Part shown: piece after piece, positions 42,347 to 50,969 of the stretch
How positions within the stretch are numbered: the first letter of the stretch is position 1
How the letters are laid out: the number at the start of each line of letters is the position of its first letter
NCBI GenBank assembly: GCA_903842345.1
Contig: CAIMLR010000029.1
Coordinates: 1 to 51,191 of the forward strand
Length of the DNA: 51,191 bases
From: an uncultured Myxococcales bacterium
GTDB taxonomy: Bacteria; Myxococcota_A; UBA9042
Direction of reading: 5' to 3'
Notes under the pieces: model-generated
Database searches by the model: none
Told to the model about the DNA's origin: nothing
What the model saw: only the letters and a program-made list of their open reading frames with translations
Position numbers and translations under genes: made by a program

Positions 42347-43048
42347 ATGGACATCCACATCCACGTTCCGGACCACGTGCCCGCGCGTCTCCGTCGTTTC
42401 ATGGTCGTCGCAGGTCTGCTGGTTTCCTCCGCGGCGCTGGCCTTCACGTACAACGACTGGAAGTGGGTCTCAGCGGGCGCGCCACTCACGGCCAGTGATC
42501 TGCAAAATACGTTCAAGAGCATCAGCGATGGCATCGATCAGGCGGCGCCGAAGGGCGTGATCGTCATGTGGTCGGGTACGGCGGCGACCGTGCCCAACGG
42601 CTGGGCGCTATGCGATGGCACGCAAGGCACGCCGGACTTGGCCAATCGATTTGTCGTCGGCGCCACCAAGACCTACTTGCCGGGGGCATCCGGCGGCAGT
42701 GTCACGTCCGGCGGAATGAGCCCGCTGAAGGACAGCTCGACCGCCGTAAAGGGCGCCTCGTTCACTACACCGAACCACCACCACCAGATCGGCCACGTCT
42801 CCGCGTCGGGCGGGACGTTCTACGCGTATGACGCCGCTGGGAGCTTGCTCCTGCTCCTTTCATCACCCAGTAATGCGGTAATCTCGTCTGGAACGACGGC
42901 CATCGCTGGTGTCGCTTGGGAAAGCACCTACGACATTTACTCGGCCATCGACGGCGGCGGCGGCGCGCTGAGTGGCGTGGTCGAGATCGGCCACACGCAC
43001 GCGGTCCTGCCGCCGTATTACGCGCTCTGCTTCATCATGAAGATCTGA
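42347..43048 (+). CDS. Exported phage-tail-collar domain protein 2
   Basis: A 233-aa protein from the ATG at 42347. The leader IHIHVPDHVPARLRRFMVVA is clearly homologous to that of the previous gene (VPDHxPARLRR then GLL). The mature part has PKGVIVMWSG, VPNGWALCDGTQGTPDLANR, FTTPNHHHQIGH and the end VLPPYYALCFIMKI, all collar-domain features, but with a shorter and different centre. It starts 21 nt after the previous stop. The two proteins may assemble together. Confidence 0.8.
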   Translation: MDIHIHVPDHVPARLRRFMVVAGLLVSSAALAFTYNDWKWVSAGAPLTASDLQNTFKSISDGIDQAAPKGVIVMWSGTAATVPNGWALCDGTQGTPDLANRFVVGATKTYLPGASGGSVTSGGMSPLKDSSTAVKGASFTTPNHHHQIGHVSASGGTFYAYDAAGSLLLLLSSPSNAVISSGTTAIAGVAWESTYDIYSAIDGGGGALSGVVEIGHTHAVLPPYYALCFIMKI

Positions 43049-43489
43049 GCCAACTGCGGTATTGCGCGGGGCGCCAACACATCCGTGCACAGCGTTTTCC
43101 GACCGCTCCACGCTTGTGAGTCCCGGCCCAAACTGGCCAGAATCTCCAGCGGGAGTGCCACCACCAGGATTGGCGCCGTGACGACCGAGCGGCCTTGCCA
43201 ATGGTGAAACGCGGCACTGCCGGTCGACGGGGAGGGCTTTGTACCCAGCAGCGTGTCGCGACTCCCTTCTCGAGGCAGCGTTCGCGGGCGTTGATGCCAG
43301 CAGCGACGACGACCCGGGCGAGGAACTGTGCTCTTTGACGACGAAACCGCGTAGAAGCGCGCCCAGGCGCGGTAGGATCTGCAGCGTCACGCCGAGGAGG
43401 ACCGCGGGTGCACTGCGCCAGTAGCCTCCCGAGGCCCCAGCGGCGTGGTTGGCGCGAGACGGGATGAGCGACGTGTGAACTGGCGCATT
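43049..43489. other. Intergenic, no gene seen
   Basis: About 440 nt after the second collar gene with no convincing coding sequence on either strand. Open frames on the reverse strand are Arg/Pro-rich and lack start signals. It leads directly into copy E of the dispersed repeat. Confidence 0.4.
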
Positions 43490-43672
43490 GGGCCGGCACT
43501 TCACACTGCAGACACCAGATGACGACGATGGTGTCAACGCCGACTTGTCCTATTTCAACGTGAAGTCCTTCGCACCTGCGCCGCAGCTGTCAGGGGACCT
43601 TTGCGCGACTCGTCCTGGCTGCGGGCGGACTGGTGCGCTTGAGTGGCGCGAAAATGAAGCGATTTTGGGCCT
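43490..43672 (+). repeat. Dispersed intergenic repeat, copy E
   Basis: Contains GGCCGGCACTTCACACTGCA, GATGGTGTCAACGCCGACTT, GTCC, TTTCAACGTGAAGTCC, and distally GCGCGAAAATGAAGCGATTT followed by TGGGCCTTGACC, matching the end of copy B. The reverse strand reads FHVEIGQVGVDTIVV, then IWCLQCEVPAQC. The start of the next gene is about 140 nt further on. Confidence 0.7.
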
Positions 43673-43811
43673 TGACCGCCACGCCAGATCGGGCAAAGTG
43701 ACGATGACGCAAGAAAACCGGGTGGCCCGGGTGCTGCGAGGCGCTCGATGGAGCCGGCGATTGGCGAAGTGGGACCCTACCGGACCGGCTTGTATGGACG
43801 AAGGTATGCGG

Positions 43812-46800
43812 ATGACGAGGTTAAGCTTCGGGTTTCTTGTCTTTTCGTTGGCTGCCCTAGCCAGTTGCGGGGATCAGGCCGCGGGGGCAAAAGCAGGCTT
43901 GGCTGATCAGGACGCCTCCGACGCCGATGCGATGGTAAGCGCCGCTGATGCCGATGCAGGCATGGAAACAAGCGGCGACGTCCAGGACGCCGAAGGACCC
44001 GACGGGGACGGCGCTGCCGTCGCGCAATCGGACATCACAGCCGACCTTGAGATCGACGCAGACGTTGGCGCGGATCTCGGGGCCGACGTAGACCTGTTGG
44101 CAGGTGATTCTGACGTCGGATCTGGGTCCGACGGCGCTACGACGACGGACGGCGGTGAAGACGCCCCTGACGTTTTTGACGCCACCCTCGACGTCGCAGG
44201 GCAGCAGGACGTGGATGCCGGAACGCCCTGTCCGCTATCCTGTGACGACGGCAACGGCTGCACCATCGACGCGTGCGTTCCGGGCTTGGGCTGTCAGCAC
44301 GTCAACGGCAGCGGCAACTGCGATGACGACAACGCTTGCACCGTAGTGGACGTGTGCGTCGGCGGCACCTGCGTCCCCGGGCTGGTGGCGACCTGCAACG
44401 ACGGGCAGATTTGTACGGACGACTCCTGCCTGCCCGCCAGCGGCTGCGTGCATCTCGCCAATGGAGCGACGTGCAGCGATGGAAACGTGTGTACGGTCGG
44501 GGATGCCTGCACGGCCGGCGGGTGCCAGCTTGGCACGCCGATGGATTGCGACGACGGCAATCTCTGCACTGTCGACTTTTGCGCGCCCTACGCGGGTTGC
44601 GTGCATCTCGCCATCGCCGTTACCTGCGACGACGGCAGCGCATGCACGCAAGGCGACATCTGCAAGGGCACGGCGTGCAGTGGCTCGACCATCAGCTGTG
44701 ACGACGCGAATCCATGCACATCGGACAGCTGCGACTTGGCACAAGGCTGCAAGCACACACCCAGTTCAGCGGCGTGCAGCGACAACGACGCGTGCACGCT
44801 GGCGGACGCCTGCACGGACGGCGCGTGCGTCGGGGGCGCGACCCTGGACTGCACGGACGGCAATGTCTGTACCGATGACAGCTGCAGCGCCGCGACCGGT
44901 TGCGTGCATCTGACCAACAGCGTCACCTGCGACGACGGCAACGCGTGCACCGCCGGAGACGCCTGCGCAGACGCCAAGTGCAGCGGCGCGGCGGTCAACT
45001 GCGACGACCAGAACCCGTGCACGATGGACAGCTGCGATTTGCCGCAAGGCTGCACGCACACTGCCAATTCCGGGCCATGCAGCGACGGCAACTCGTGCAC
45101 GCTCGTGGACATCTGTGCGCAAGGCGGCTGTGTGCCAGGCGCGCTGCAGAACTGCGCAGACGGCAATCCGTGCACAGACGACGCCTGCGTGTCCGCGAGT
45201 GGCTGCCAACATCTCGCGAACGACCAAAACTCTTGCAGTGACAATAACAATTGCACGGTCGGCGACCATTGTGGCGGTGGGCTCTGCGTCGCCACCGGGC
45301 CCAGCAACTGCGACGACGGCAACGCGTGCACGACGGAATCATGCGGCGGCGGCGGATGCGTCGTGGCCAACAACTCGTCGGCGTGTGATGACGGCTCGGT
45401 CTGCACGGCCAACGACATCTGCAGCGGTGGGGCGTGCCACTCAGGTGCAGCCATCAACTGCAGCGACGGCCTCGCGTGCACTGATGACGCCTGTTCGGCA
45501 AAGAGCGGCTGCGTCCACGCGCCCAACAGCGCGCCTTGCACCGACGGCAATGCCTGCACGGTCGGGGACGGCTGCATCGGCGGTGTTTGCCTGCCCGGCA
45601 CGCCAACGAGTTGCGACGATGGCAACTTCTGCACACTCGACTTGTGCGCGTCCGGACCCGGCTGCTCGCACACGGCCAACGCGAGCGCGTGCAACGACGG
45701 CAATCCGTGCACTGACGACGGCTGTGACGCGAGCGGCAACTGCGCACATGCCGCCAATTCAGGCGCTTGCAACGACGGCAACCTGTGCACGAGCGGTGAC
45801 AAGTGCGTAGCCGGCGCGTGCGTCTCCGGAGTGACGAAGGACTGCAACGACAACAACCTGTGCACCCAGGATTTTTGCAGCAACGGCGGCTGCGTGCACG
45901 TACAAAGCGTCGCGTGCATCGATGGCAACCCTTGCACGACCGAAGTCTGCGACCCGATCCTGGGCTGCGTCGTCACCGGTGCGGGCGACTGCAACGACGG
46001 CAACCCCTGCACGGACGACGCCTGTGCGACCAACGGCTGCAGCCACACGTCCAACGAGTTGACGTGCAGCGACGGCAGCGTGTGCACACCGGTCGACACG
46101 TGTTTTGGCGGCACTTGCCACGGCGGCGCGCCGCTCAACTGCAGCGACGGCAGCTCGTGCACGGACGACGCCTGCGATCCTGTGCTCGGCTGCATGCACG
46201 CACCGCGCGGTGACGGCAGCGGCTGCAATGGCGAGAACACCTGCTCGAGCGGCGGCACGTGCACAAGCGGCGTCTGTTCCGCACCCGAAACGTCGTGGTT
46301 CTACAAGACCTACGGCGGCGCAGGCACCGACGTGGCGCACGCCATCACCGCCATCGGCGACGGCTACGCGCTGGCCGGCGAGACGAACTCCAAGGGCTCG
46401 GGCAACAACGACATTTGGGTAGTCCGCACGGCCCATGACGGGGCGCTGTTGTGGGACAAATCGCTCGGCGACGGTGGCCCCGACACCGCGGCGGCCATCT
46501 TCACGTCGCCGCGTGGCCTCGCGGTCTTTGGTACGCACTACACCGTCTACGACACGCCGCAAGTCGGCTTCGGCGCTCGCGATTACTGGATGACCGAGCT
46601 GGACGACGGCGGCAACATCCTCGCACAACGGCTCTATGGGACCGCGCAGGACGAGACGCTTGCCGCCGTGCTTCAGCTCAGCGACGGCTACTGGCTTAAC
46701 GGTGCCGGCGGCACGGTTGGTGCGTGGAACATGCGCACGGACATCGCCGGTAACGTGCTCTGGCAGCATTGGGGCAACGACATGTACGGTCGGCCCATGC

Positions 46801-47501
46801 TGACGCCCGGCGGCGTGCTGTTCATCTCGTCGACGACCCTGGCGATGTTCGACCTGAACGGCAACGCGCTGTGGAGCAAGAGTTGGACCGGGCAAACGAT
46901 TCTTCAGGCGACGTTTCTCGAAAGCAGCGGCTTCGGCGTGTTTACAAGCATGTGCTTGGGCTCCTGCCAGACGTACGTTGAGAACTTTTCAGCCACCGGC
47001 ACCCTGTCGGGCATCAAACCAACCCTGACAAAAGGGGACAGCAACACTGTCTTCGGCGCGGCCCAGCGCGCGGACGGCATCCTGCTCGCCGGGTCGCTCC
47101 CCGGGCCTTCTGGCAACGGCGAGGACATCTGGTTGTTGCACGTCTCGCCAATCGGCATGCTCACGGGCGAATTGACCTGGGGGGGCACCGGCAGCGACAT
47201 GGCGCACGCGGCGATCGGCGATGGCAACGCGGTCGTCATCGCCGGCGAGACGACTTCGTTTGGCGCGGCAGGCACCGACTTCCTGCTCGTCCGAACGGAC
47301 CCGTGGGCCACGACGTCCTGCGCAGCCACCGGGCCATGTGTCAACACCGCGATGAACGCCTGCGACGACGCCAACGACTGCACGAATGATCTGTGCGACG
47401 CTGCCCACAACGGCTGCTACCACACTGTGGTCGCGACCGCGGCTTACTGCCAGAAGACCCCGACGACGCTGGGACTTTGTATGGCCGGCGTGTGCAAGTA
47501 G
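43812..47501 (+). CDS. Large Cys-rich lipoprotein with beta-propeller-like C-terminal region
   Basis: A 1,229-aa protein. The ATG at 43812 is chosen because AAGG lies 7 nt upstream; 43806 is possible. The lipobox LASC gives Cys19. An Asp/Ala-rich linker (to about 135) is followed by roughly 28 CDDGNxCTxDxC repeats to about 830. Next come ~350 residues with YGGAGTDVAHAITAIGDGYA, NNDIWVVRTAHDGALLWDKS and later WGGTGSDMAHAAIGDGNAVV, the GG-x-x-D...GY...W...GxxLW pattern of SBBP-type beta-propeller repeats. A last Cys unit (CDDANDCTNDLC) closes the protein. Probably a surface-anchored binding protein. Confidence 0.8.
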   Translation: MTRLSFGFLVFSLAALASCGDQAAGAKAGLADQDASDADAMVSAADADAGMETSGDVQDAEGPDGDGAAVAQSDITADLEIDADVGADLGADVDLLAGDSDVGSGSDGATTTDGGEDAPDVFDATLDVAGQQDVDAGTPCPLSCDDGNGCTIDACVPGLGCQHVNGSGNCDDDNACTVVDVCVGGTCVPGLVATCNDGQICTDDSCLPASGCVHLANGATCSDGNVCTVGDACTAGGCQLGTPMDCDDGNLCTVDFCAPYAGCVHLAIAVTCDDGSACTQGDICKGTACSGSTISCDDANPCTSDSCDLAQGCKHTPSSAACSDNDACTLADACTDGACVGGATLDCTDGNVCTDDSCSAATGCVHLTNSVTCDDGNACTAGDACADAKCSGAAVNCDDQNPCTMDSCDLPQGCTHTANSGPCSDGNSCTLVDICAQGGCVPGALQNCADGNPCTDDACVSASGCQHLANDQNSCSDNNNCTVGDHCGGGLCVATGPSNCDDGNACTTESCGGGGCVVANNSSACDDGSVCTANDICSGGACHSGAAINCSDGLACTDDACSAKSGCVHAPNSAPCTDGNACTVGDGCIGGVCLPGTPTSCDDGNFCTLDLCASGPGCSHTANASACNDGNPCTDDGCDASGNCAHAANSGACNDGNLCTSGDKCVAGACVSGVTKDCNDNNLCTQDFCSNGGCVHVQSVACIDGNPCTTEVCDPILGCVVTGAGDCNDGNPCTDDACATNGCSHTSNELTCSDGSVCTPVDTCFGGTCHGGAPLNCSDGSSCTDDACDPVLGCMHAPRGDGSGCNGENTCSSGGTCTSGVCSAPETSWFYKTYGGAGTDVAHAITAIGDGYALAGETNSKGSGNNDIWVVRTAHDGALLWDKSLGDGGPDTAAAIFTSPRGLAVFGTHYTVYDTPQVGFGARDYWMTELDDGGNILAQRLYGTAQDETLAAVLQLSDGYWLNGAGGTVGAWNMRTDIAGNVLWQHWGNDMYGRPMLTPGGVLFISSTTLAMFDLNGNALWSKSWTGQTILQATFLESSGFGVFTSMCLGSCQTYVENFSATGTLSGIKPTLTKGDSNTVFGAAQRADGILLAGSLPGPSGNGEDIWLLHVSPIGMLTGELTWGGTGSDMAHAAIGDGNAVVIAGETTSFGAAGTDFLLVRTDPWATTSCAATGPCVNTAMNACDDANDCTNDLCDAAHNGCYHTVVATAAYCQKTPTTLGLCMAGVCK

Positions 47502-47569
47502 TTGGTAGAAGGTGGTCCCGGCCCTTGCATGAGGAGGCCACCTGCGGTTCGGGCTGGACCCGCGCTGCT

Positions 47570-47720
47570 GCCGGCACTTCGCACCGCGGCCACCAGACGA
47601 CCACGATGGTGTCAACGGGGACTTGTCCGGAAGCAAAATGAAGTGCGCCTGCAGATCACCATTGCCGCCGGACACGAGTATCGACGTGAGCCCGAACACC
47701 TGAAAATAGAGCGCTTCTAA
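47570..47720 (+). repeat. Dispersed intergenic repeat, copy F
   Basis: Contains GCCGGCACTTCGCACCGCGG, GATGGTGTCAACGGGGACTT, GTCC, AAAATGAAGTGCG and distally CCGAACACCTGAAAATAGAG. The reverse strand reads LHFASGQVPVDTIVV, then VWWPRCEVPAAA. It lies between two Cys-rich lipoprotein genes; the other intergenic sequence from 47502 to 47848 shows no gene. Confidence 0.65.
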
Positions 47721-47848
47721 CCTCTCATCACTTCACGAGACTCCCTTGACTTTGCGGTCCGCGCGACCGATGCTGCCGCTCAATCAGCTTGAACCGGTAA
47801 ACACTCGACGGCCCCCCCCGTTCCGTGGACACTTCTCAGGAGTAACGG

Positions 47849-50203
47849 ATGTCGACGCGAAAGCCCTCCTCGCCTGCCCATTTGGTCAGACTCTCCCTTT
47901 TCCTCACCGTTGTACTCGCCTCCTGCGGTGGCGCCGCAGGTACAAGTTCAGGCGGACCCGCAGACGCGGAGGCCGACGCACCATTTGATGTAGCCGACTT
48001 GGCTCAGGAGCAGGATGCGATCAACGATTCGGGCATCGACAGCTCTACACCGGGCTCGGACGTGGTCACAGCCGACGCGACCACGACCGATGCAACACCA
48101 ACCGACGCAATCTGGATCGACACGGCGAGCGACGTAGCTGGGCCGGATATCGAGGTCACTGCGCCCGCCTGCACGAGCGCCAAGGACTGCGACGACAGCG
48201 ACGCCTGCACGACGGACGACTGCAATGCCAGCGGCAACTGTACGCATGTCGCCAAGTCGTGCGACGACGGCGTCACATGCACGACCGACGCTTGCACGGG
48301 TGGCACGTGCAAGCACGTTGCGATCGAATGCGACGACGGAAATCCGTGCACTGACGACAGCTGTGACACCGCCGCCAACGCCTGTGTGCACGCTCCAAAC
48401 ACGATCGCGTGCAACGACGCCAACGCATGCACCGTTGGCGACGTCTGCGCCAAGGGCGTCTGCACTGGCAACGGCAAGAACTGCGACGATGGCAATGTCT
48501 GCACCGACGACTCCTGCACGGCCGGCACCGGTGACTGCACGCACACTGTCAAAGCTGGGTGCGTCGCGGCGCTCAAGCCGTGCAGTTCGTCGTCGGACTG
48601 TACGACTGGCGTTTGCGACCCGAAGAACCACGTCTGCTTGGCGTGCCTGACCAGCGGCGATTGCGGCAAGACGGGCTATGCTTGCCTCAAGAACAGCTGC
48701 GTCGCGTCGACGGTTTGCACTTCGGGCGCCGACTGCAAAGCGACCAATCAGGTCTGCTGGAAGGCCTCAAGTGTATGCGTTGACTGCGTGGCCGACGCCG
48801 ACTGCGCGACCGGCGAGGCCTGTGTTGAGCACAAGTGCATCGCGGCGCCTGCGTGCAAGTCGGACAACGCCTGCCCGGCAGTGTGTGACATCGGCAAAGG
48901 CATGTGTGTGGGCTGCGTGGTTAATGCGGACTGCAAGGGCGGGACATACTGCGCGCCATGGCAGCAATGCGTGCCGACTGCCTGTTCCGGGCAGGCGTGT
49001 TTGGGCACAGAGCTGTTTACCTGTGCGGTCGGAGGTGCGGGCTACGCCGTCGGAGTGTCGTGCACCGATTCGAAGCTGTGTACGGTTGACGCTTGCGATG
49101 CATCGAACGGCTGCACCCACGCCAATAACCCAGTGAGTTGCGACGACAAGAGCGTCTGCACATTGGGCGATACGTGTGTAAACGGGTCATGCCAGGGCGC
49201 GTCGGCGCTGATTTGCGACGACAAGAACCCATGCACGATCGACAGCTGCGACTCGACAACGGGCTGTGTCTACGATGGGGCTGGGGCTCAGTGGTACAAC
49301 TGCGATGACGGCAATCCATGCACACAGAACGAGGTTTGTGACGGCAACGGAGTCTGCAACGGTGATGGAAGTGCCGACAAGACGTACTGCGACGACGGCA
49401 ATGCGTGCACGAACGATTCGTGCGCCCTGAAGACCGGATGCACCCACACGCCGAACAGCGCGCCATGCGACGACGGCAACCTGTGCACGTACGACGATGC
49501 CTGTGGTGGCGGCGTCTGCCTACCGGGCGTGCCGACCGCGGACACCTGCGACGACGGGAATCCGTGCACTATTGGCGATGCCTGCGCATCGGGTGTCTGC
49601 AAGCCAGGGGCCGGCACCTGTGACGACGGCAATTCGTGTACGGCGGACGCTTGCGATCCGATCGCTGGTTGCACCCACACCGGCCCCATGTTCACCTGTG
49701 GCACTGCGGCCACTTTCAGCTGCGCGCAACCGGCCTGCGGCTGTGGCGACGGTTACCTTGCGTTCGACGTCGACGGCGCGAACATCTGCGCCCCCGATTA
49801 CCCAGTCTGGGGCATCCGCGGCGACAGTCCGAACACCGCGTGGTTCACCGACAGCGGCGACGGCACCATCAGCGACAGCAACAGCAAGCTGCTGTGGCAG
49901 GCTGGTGACAACGGCAGCGGCACCTCGTGGAGCGATGCCACGACCTACTGCCAGACGCTCACGCTGGCCGGCCACAGCGATTGGCGGTTGCCGACCGAGG
50001 CTGAGTTGCAGACGGTCATCGACTACGCCGCACCAGCTCCGACCGTGACGGCCGTGTTTCAGGCGAACACGGCAAGCGAATCGTACTGGTCTGCCAGTCC
50101 GCTCCAAGGCGACGCCTATAGCGCCTGGTTCGTTCACTTCAACGACGGCAACGCAGGAAGCGACAGCGTTAGCAGCAACTACCGCGCGCGATGTGTGCGT
50201 TGA
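47849..50203 (+). CDS. Cys-rich lipoprotein with C-terminal DUF1566 domain
   Basis: A 784-aa protein with AGGAGT upstream. Signal and lipobox LASC place Cys near 26. An acidic linker follows to about 105, then CDDGNxCTxDxC repeats interrupted in the middle by DCxxGxxC units like those of the 33421 gene. From about 640 there is a DUF1566 (Lcl C-terminal-like) domain: DGTISDSNSKLLWQ, WSDATTYCQTLTLAGHSDWR, LPTEAEL, SYWSASPLQGDAYSAWFVHF and a final RARCVR. DUF1566 folds are C-type-lectin-like. This is a fusion of stalk repeats with a presumed ligand-binding tip. The C-terminus is related to that of the next gene. Confidence 0.85.
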   Translation: MSTRKPSSPAHLVRLSLFLTVVLASCGGAAGTSSGGPADAEADAPFDVADLAQEQDAINDSGIDSSTPGSDVVTADATTTDATPTDAIWIDTASDVAGPDIEVTAPACTSAKDCDDSDACTTDDCNASGNCTHVAKSCDDGVTCTTDACTGGTCKHVAIECDDGNPCTDDSCDTAANACVHAPNTIACNDANACTVGDVCAKGVCTGNGKNCDDGNVCTDDSCTAGTGDCTHTVKAGCVAALKPCSSSSDCTTGVCDPKNHVCLACLTSGDCGKTGYACLKNSCVASTVCTSGADCKATNQVCWKASSVCVDCVADADCATGEACVEHKCIAAPACKSDNACPAVCDIGKGMCVGCVVNADCKGGTYCAPWQQCVPTACSGQACLGTELFTCAVGGAGYAVGVSCTDSKLCTVDACDASNGCTHANNPVSCDDKSVCTLGDTCVNGSCQGASALICDDKNPCTIDSCDSTTGCVYDGAGAQWYNCDDGNPCTQNEVCDGNGVCNGDGSADKTYCDDGNACTNDSCALKTGCTHTPNSAPCDDGNLCTYDDACGGGVCLPGVPTADTCDDGNPCTIGDACASGVCKPGAGTCDDGNSCTADACDPIAGCTHTGPMFTCGTAATFSCAQPACGCGDGYLAFDVDGANICAPDYPVWGIRGDSPNTAWFTDSGDGTISDSNSKLLWQAGDNGSGTSWSDATTYCQTLTLAGHSDWRLPTEAELQTVIDYAAPAPTVTAVFQANTASESYWSASPLQGDAYSAWFVHFNDGNAGSDSVSSNYRARCVR

Positions 50204-50369
50204 GGGCGTCGGCGACGGGGGCGTTTGGACTTCATGACGGTTTTGGCCTTGGCCTCGGTTCAAATTGTTTGGAGAATCTGGCCATGGGATCAACGCTCCG
50301 CCTTTTACGAAGCTTGCATGTCTACGAAACGGTGACTAATTTCAAATCCTTCAATGATAAGGAGCTCTT

Positions 50370-50822
50370 GTGAAGCATCCCATTCTGCCAGTCATCCTCC
50401 TCATCGCTGCCGTCGCTCTGCCGTCGCAGGTTCAGGCCAAGGCCCCCGCTGGTCGCTTCATGGTGGACGCGGCGGGGGCGACCGTCTACGACAACGCGAC
50501 CAAGCTGACGTGGCAACGCGACGTGCCAAGCACGTACTACCAATGGGGCTACGCGAAGTATTACTGCCAGAACCTTCTTCTCGCCGGCGGCGGCTGGCGC
50601 CTACCGTGGGTGAGCGAACTGCTCGGCATCGTCGATCGTCAGCAAGTCACCCCAACCATCGATCCGACGGCATTTCCGAATACGCCGGCGACTCATTTTT
50701 GGTCTGCCAGTCCGGTTCAGGGCTATGCCTACTACGCTTGGTTTGTGGATTTCTACAACGGCAGCACCACGTCCGACCAATATGTCAGCAACTACTCCCC
50801 TGGTGTGCGGTGTGTGCGTTGA
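50370..50822 (+). CDS. Small exported DUF1566 protein
   Basis: A 150-aa protein from GTG at 50370, with AAGGAG 5 nt upstream. The signal peptide ends near SQVQA (about 23). The mature protein is one DUF1566 domain: VYDNATKLTWQRDVPSTYY, WRLPWVSELLGIVD, FWSASPVQGYAYYAWFVDFY, ending VRCVR. It lacks Cys repeats and a lipobox. The last ~45 residues parallel those of the preceding gene, with many differences confined to N/D/S/Y/H positions. The 166-nt gap upstream holds no gene. Confidence 0.8.
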   Translation: MKHPILPVILLIAAVALPSQVQAKAPAGRFMVDAAGATVYDNATKLTWQRDVPSTYYQWGYAKYYCQNLLLAGGGWRLPWVSELLGIVDRQQVTPTIDPTAFPNTPATHFWSASPVQGYAYYAWFVDFYNGSTTSDQYVSNYSPGVRCVR

Positions 50823-50969
50823 GGGCATAGTCAACTGAGACATCTGGACTTCTGACGTTTTGCTGGGATTGAACGTCTGCCGATGACCCGACTGTCGGCG
50901 GACCGTGCGTGATTGTCACGGGTGCAGTGTTGGGCTGCACAAGAGTTCGGGCAGGCGTCTGGTTGCTCC

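Noticed and set aside
41463-43048. Remnant prophage tail module
   Set aside because: The collar proteins carry signal sequences, sit in an operon with lipoprotein and TPR membrane genes, and no baseplate, tube, sheath or tape-measure genes are nearby.
44588-46264. Long minus-strand open frame (about 558 codons) within the Cys-rich lipoprotein gene
   Set aside because: Its regular Ser/Leu/Gln/Pro pattern (SSVHGLPSLQ-like) is the reverse complement of the CDDGN repeats, not an independent protein.
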